Assembly: GCF_026914265.1 (NCBI RefSeq)
Contig: NC_069135.1
Location: 12,555,560-12,619,559, forward strand
Length of the DNA: 64,000 nt
DNA from: Mya arenaria
Taxonomy: Eukaryota > Mollusca > Bivalvia > Myida > Myidae
Reading direction: 5' to 3'
Below the pieces are notes generated by a model that had not been told where the DNA came from, did not search any database, and worked only from the letters and a program-made list of their open reading frames with translations. Of the stretch, positions 60,341-64,000 are shown piece by piece (the first letter of the stretch is position 1; every line of letters starts with the position of its first letter). A program made the position numbers and the translations under genes.

Positions 60341-60746
60341 TGCCGCACCTAAATCCTTGGGACCCCTTGTTACGACCAGAAGAAGGCAATTTGACGCTCT
60401 AAGACAGGGTACTGGATATGAACTGGCACCTACAAATGACTTCCATCTTAGGGTCAGCTTGAATAAATTGACCCCAACATCTTGGGCCCTTTTGATTGAG
60501 TTAAACAAACACATTAAACTACTTTGGGTTGATGGTACGACCAAAAGGAGGCGATGTGACGCCATAAGACAGGTAACTGGCATAAAATGGACATCTGGGC
60601 TATCACCTAGCAGTAACGCATGACTTCCATCTTAGATTCAGTTTAAACACAATTAACTTAAACGTATGGGAAACTCATATTTGGTTAAAACAAGCACATT
60701 GACCTACTTTGGGTTGCTCATATGACCAGAAGGAGGCGATGTGACG
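60341..60746 (+). repeat. Diverged 165-185 bp tandem repeat running into the gap
   Basis: The block GACCAGAAGGAGGCGATGTG (with changes) plus ACG occurs at 60,374, 60,539 and 60,724. Shared TGACTTCCATCTTAG and ACTACTTTGGGTTG segments lie between. The last unit is cut by the N run. Confidence 0.75.
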
Positions 60747-60846
60747 NNNNNNNNNNNNNNNNNNNNNNNNNNNNNNNNNNNNNNNNNNNNNNNNNNNNNN
60801 NNNNNNNNNNNNNNNNNNNNNNNNNNNNNNNNNNNNNNNNNNNNNN
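60747..60846. other. Scaffold gap of 100 N
   Basis: Exactly 100 unknown bases, the conventional size for a gap of unknown length. Confidence 0.98.
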
Positions 60847-60900
60847 CAGCCTCATCGTGGTAGTCGGGCTCTGGCTCCTCCTGTTCACTGTACATGTCTT
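60847..60900 (-). pseudogene. Partial copy of SH3-FAM107 exon 6
   Basis: The first 54 coding bases of exon 6 with its TTATTGTAG acceptor, cut by the gap. Identical to 37,796-37,849. Confidence 0.85.
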
Positions 60901-63124
60901 CTACAATAAACAGGGAACCAATGTTATATAACATAAATCTTCAATAGTTTTTTAAAAAAAATATAACTTTTATTCCGCTATGAGAAAATCTATGAAGTTT
61001 TACTGCTACTGTGAATCAGACTGTTTTTCAGATTTATTAGGATGCATTAAAAAAATTTTGGAGGAAATACTGTTAAGAAGGTAACTTGAATTTATCTGTA
61101 ACTATCAACTCTCGCTTGAACTCATAAATTGTAATTTGCTCTATGAAAGTTAACTTGTGAGGAAATTACACTTTAAATAAGAGCGCTAGTCTCCCTTCAT
61201 TCTAAGATATTTGACATAAAAGAGAAATGTAATATATGCTAGTTTAGTTTGACCCTCACAATAATGTCATTTAATGCAACAGCAAACAAATATTATTATT
61301 CAAGCCAGGAGCAATATCATTAAGCCAAGAGTAAGATTGTATCGCAGTGTGGAAAGCCTTTAACTGTAATAATCCTCAAAGTGTGTAATTTATATTCAAC
61401 TACAAAATGAAAAGGCTGAAATATAATTAAGATTAAATATTGCATGATCTTATAATAATTGCTTGTTCTACAACCACAACCCAAATACTTCCATAACTAA
61501 GGAAAGTTACATCATTTTTCACTATATCATTGTGGGTGTAATTCCTTCATAGATAGATGCAGGGTTTGAAATATGAAAACATTTCAATTGTTACATATTG
61601 AGCTAACCCACAAGTGAAGAATATTATACTAGCTGTAATTCTTGAAAATAATAAGAAATATAATATGATTTACATGACAATTGTGACTACTGTTTAATAA
61701 CTTGAAATTGTATTTCAATAAGTCTCAATTTAAGAAAACATTTCTAAAAAATATGGCAATTTATATTTTCACCTCATTTGAAATGAGTTTCAAATCTAAT
61801 ACACCTTGTAAGAATGAAACAGGAGGCATTTAAATGCTCACATCTGTTTTCTATCATATATTCCACCACTGAAATACACATGTCCTATTTTAACAATAAT
61901 TGCTTCTTCATGTTAGAACTTTTGCAGCCTCTCAGCGACTGTTCACATTCAAGGGAATTTTCTGTGCAAATCAATACATGGTTTCAAAGTTTTCTACCTA
62001 CCAGCAGTTACACCATATGACACAATTATTGAAGAAAAATATATGACACAATTTTTGAAGAAGAATTGAAGGAAAAATAGTCTTTAATCATAGTACCTAT
62101 AGTTATATACGGTATAACTAATATTTTAAATGTCTACTAAGAATCAGGGGATTAAACAGCGCCTGAAAAATATACAGGTCTGTTTGAACATGAGAGATTC
62201 ATGGCCAAAAGCAATGGGGTTCTGACTCCCCAAAGTCATTTATTCTAATTTCAAGGTACTTTTGCTGCTTTTGATGATTTTTTCTTTATTGTTTACCTGG
62301 TAATATTTGTTTTCACCTAGTATTAACTGGATACCAACTTTCATTTGCATTAAATATTTAACCATTTAAGACAATTACAACATCAAAATTTCAGGGAATC
62401 ACATCACCACAAGTTCAACAGGTTGGGATAGTGGAGGGGACAAGTGAGATTCTGTCTGCAAAACCATTGAGTTGCACTATATAATCCTCTTCTTGACAAG
62501 TTCTATCAATATTTCAATGTATGCCTGAAATTTATATTGTCAACTCAATCAATAATTATTTGTTAAAAGATAAATAACCATTGATCCTGGTATATGGTAT
62601 ATCAAATTTATTTGTTAAAAAGATCAATGATCATTCACAGATCCTGATAAATGGTCAATATCAATCATTATGTGCCCAAACTGAAAGTTCATGACATTGT
62701 GTATGTTCAATTTAGAACAAAGGGCAATACATAAGTTATTAACTTACTTCATTATCTATAAATACTATGAACTAGGATATTTTACACATATACTTCAAAA
62801 GCTTGTAGAAAGCAAGCATAACTATTAAAGAATGTTGACTGAATTTATGGCCCATAATGGTTACCATTACCACACATTTGTTAAACATTCCATAAAATGA
62901 TGTAATTTATGTTTTATTTGACCTCACACTGGGCATAAACATTGTTTCAAAACATAATAGCTCGACAAACAATTTTTTTATATGAGACAAAAACTACTGC
63001 ACTATATAAAAACCAACACCAGGCTGCTCTAAAAAAAAAACGTACAAAAAAATAGGAGGTGGTGCAAGGATACAAGAGAACAACAACACACTACAATGTG
63101 CTCAGCTTGCGAGAGACAGATTAC

Positions 63125-63243
63125 CTATCTTTTGAATATTTGTTAAAATTTTCTGAAATTTTTTGCAAATGTGAAAACATTCTGGTTTTCTGGCGTTGCA
63201 GCCTCCTCATAATCAGGAACAGGAGTTTCTGGCATCAGTTGGT
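63125..63243 (-). pseudogene. Frameshifted copy of SH3-FAM107 exon 5
   Basis: Same splice sites as 40,089-40,208 but 119 bp instead of 120. One base is missing from a run of seven T (A on the coding strand), which would break the frame. A sequence error is the simplest cause. Confidence 0.85.
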
Positions 63244-64000
63244 CTGCAAGTTGCATTGAATTGTTAAGACAAGAAACAGTCACTTACTTCAAATAATGAT
63301 GCGCAGGTGCTTCAATGAAAGACGAATGTAAAATGGTCTGGTTTATTTTTGTATTCGTCAGTTTTCAAATATGTCCAGAATGATATATGAGTTGAGACAC
63401 CTCTCCTTATGAGACATTAAATGCATTATAAAACTGAAGTATCAAAAACATGCAAAAAATGCCATAACTGTGTTATGTTCTCTTAAATGTAAATAGCTAT
63501 TTAAAATAAATAACAAAACGTTATTTAGGCCACACCAAATTAATAACTTGTTCATCGGATTTCCCGCACCTATTTCTTCAGAAAAGCAAAAAAAATATTC
63601 TTATTTTTTTATCACTTGCGCCTGCACCATCTTAAAAAAATGTTATATTTTTTTTACCAGCGCTAATTTGTTTAGTAGAATGTAGCCTTTTCCCCCGCGG
63701 TTTTTCAACAATTACAATTATCAAAGCACCGGCAGCCGCTCTAATTAGACTCAATGAACGATATAGACCCGGATACAAGCGTCTAGATGATCGAGACTAA
63801 ATTGGCAACAGTTCACTTCCTAATTCTTGAAAACTAATACGTCAACAAATGACAATTCTACCACCATTTAAAGTTTGATTAAATTTTGGACAAATGTGGT
63901 TGTTTGAATTTGGCTCCCGCTAAAAGTAAATGTATATATACTGGGCAAAAAGTGCTGAATTTTATCGTGAATGACAGTGATTATCCAAGTGAATTCGGAA

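Larger units (their letters stand above)
60847..64000. repeat. Second copy of 37,796-40,965, probable false duplication
   Basis: The sequence is colinear with the earlier region from its first base to the window end, in the same orientation. The differences I saw are nearly all single-base deletions, often in short runs (for example ATAAAATC to ATAAATC, CTCAAGCG to CTCAGCG), with a few one-base insertions and no clear substitution. It includes part of exon 6, exon 5 and the left end of the Harbinger-like element. Confidence 0.9.

Noticed and set aside
60318..60623. 101-codon open frame before the gap
   Set aside because: It lies on the 165-185 bp tandem repeat and repeats its own peptide; no family resemblance.
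1..64000. CRISPR arrays, operons, Shine-Dalgarno sites, phage or plasmid modules, hammerhead ribozymes
   Set aside because: The window is eukaryotic; the tandem arrays have no spacer structure, and I saw no CTGATGA...GAAA core paired in a hammerhead arrangement.

Overview
The window is animal nuclear DNA. It has GT-AG introns, AT-rich intergenic sequence, dense LINEs and DNA transposons, tRNA-derived repeats and long tandem arrays. The repeat style, the LINE proteins and the C-terminal tail of the first gene suggest a mollusc, most likely a bivalve. This is an inference from the sequence; no species can be named.

Layout. (1) 1-360 is the last coding exon of a plus-strand gene with a TPR-like tail. 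(2) 1.4-12 kb is repeat-rich. It holds a long inverted-repeat element with a tRNA-Asp-like core, and a three-level nest in which a decayed LINE is split by a hAT element (8-bp target duplication), itself split by a MULE-like element (9-bp target duplication). (3) 12.0-17.6 kb is a nearly intact non-LTR retrotransposon. ORF1 and ORF2 share a frame and are separated by a single TAG; ORF2 has one extra A that breaks its frame. (4) 19.7-25.3 kb holds two older minus-strand LINEs, a (TA)n tract and a repeat that also occurs near 4 kb. (5) 25.9-28.75 kb is a complete two-coding-exon plus-strand gene for an unrecognised 476-residue membrane protein with tyrosine motifs. (6) 29-31 kb holds a tRNA-bearing short element and a broken hAT transposase.

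(7) 34.7-59.1 kb is the main gene, on the minus strand. Eight coding exons join in phase to give a 363-residue protein with an N-terminal SH3 domain and a C-terminal FAM107 (DUF1151) domain. Its introns hold a PIF/Harbinger-like element with 35-bp terminal inverted repeats and a TTA duplication, several satellites, a 2.3-kb composite repeat rich in DR1 nuclear-receptor motifs, and a 1.7-kb 18-bp minisatellite. Five CCAAT boxes lie just upstream of the start codon. (8) 60.75-60.85 kb is a 100-N scaffold gap. The sequence after it, to the window end, is a second copy of 37,796-40,965 that differs almost only by one-base indels. This looks like a false duplication in the assembly, not a real second gene.

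The two unbroken host genes (26.1-28.7 kb and 34.7-59.1 kb) were built by hand from splice sites and phase; no homology search was possible.
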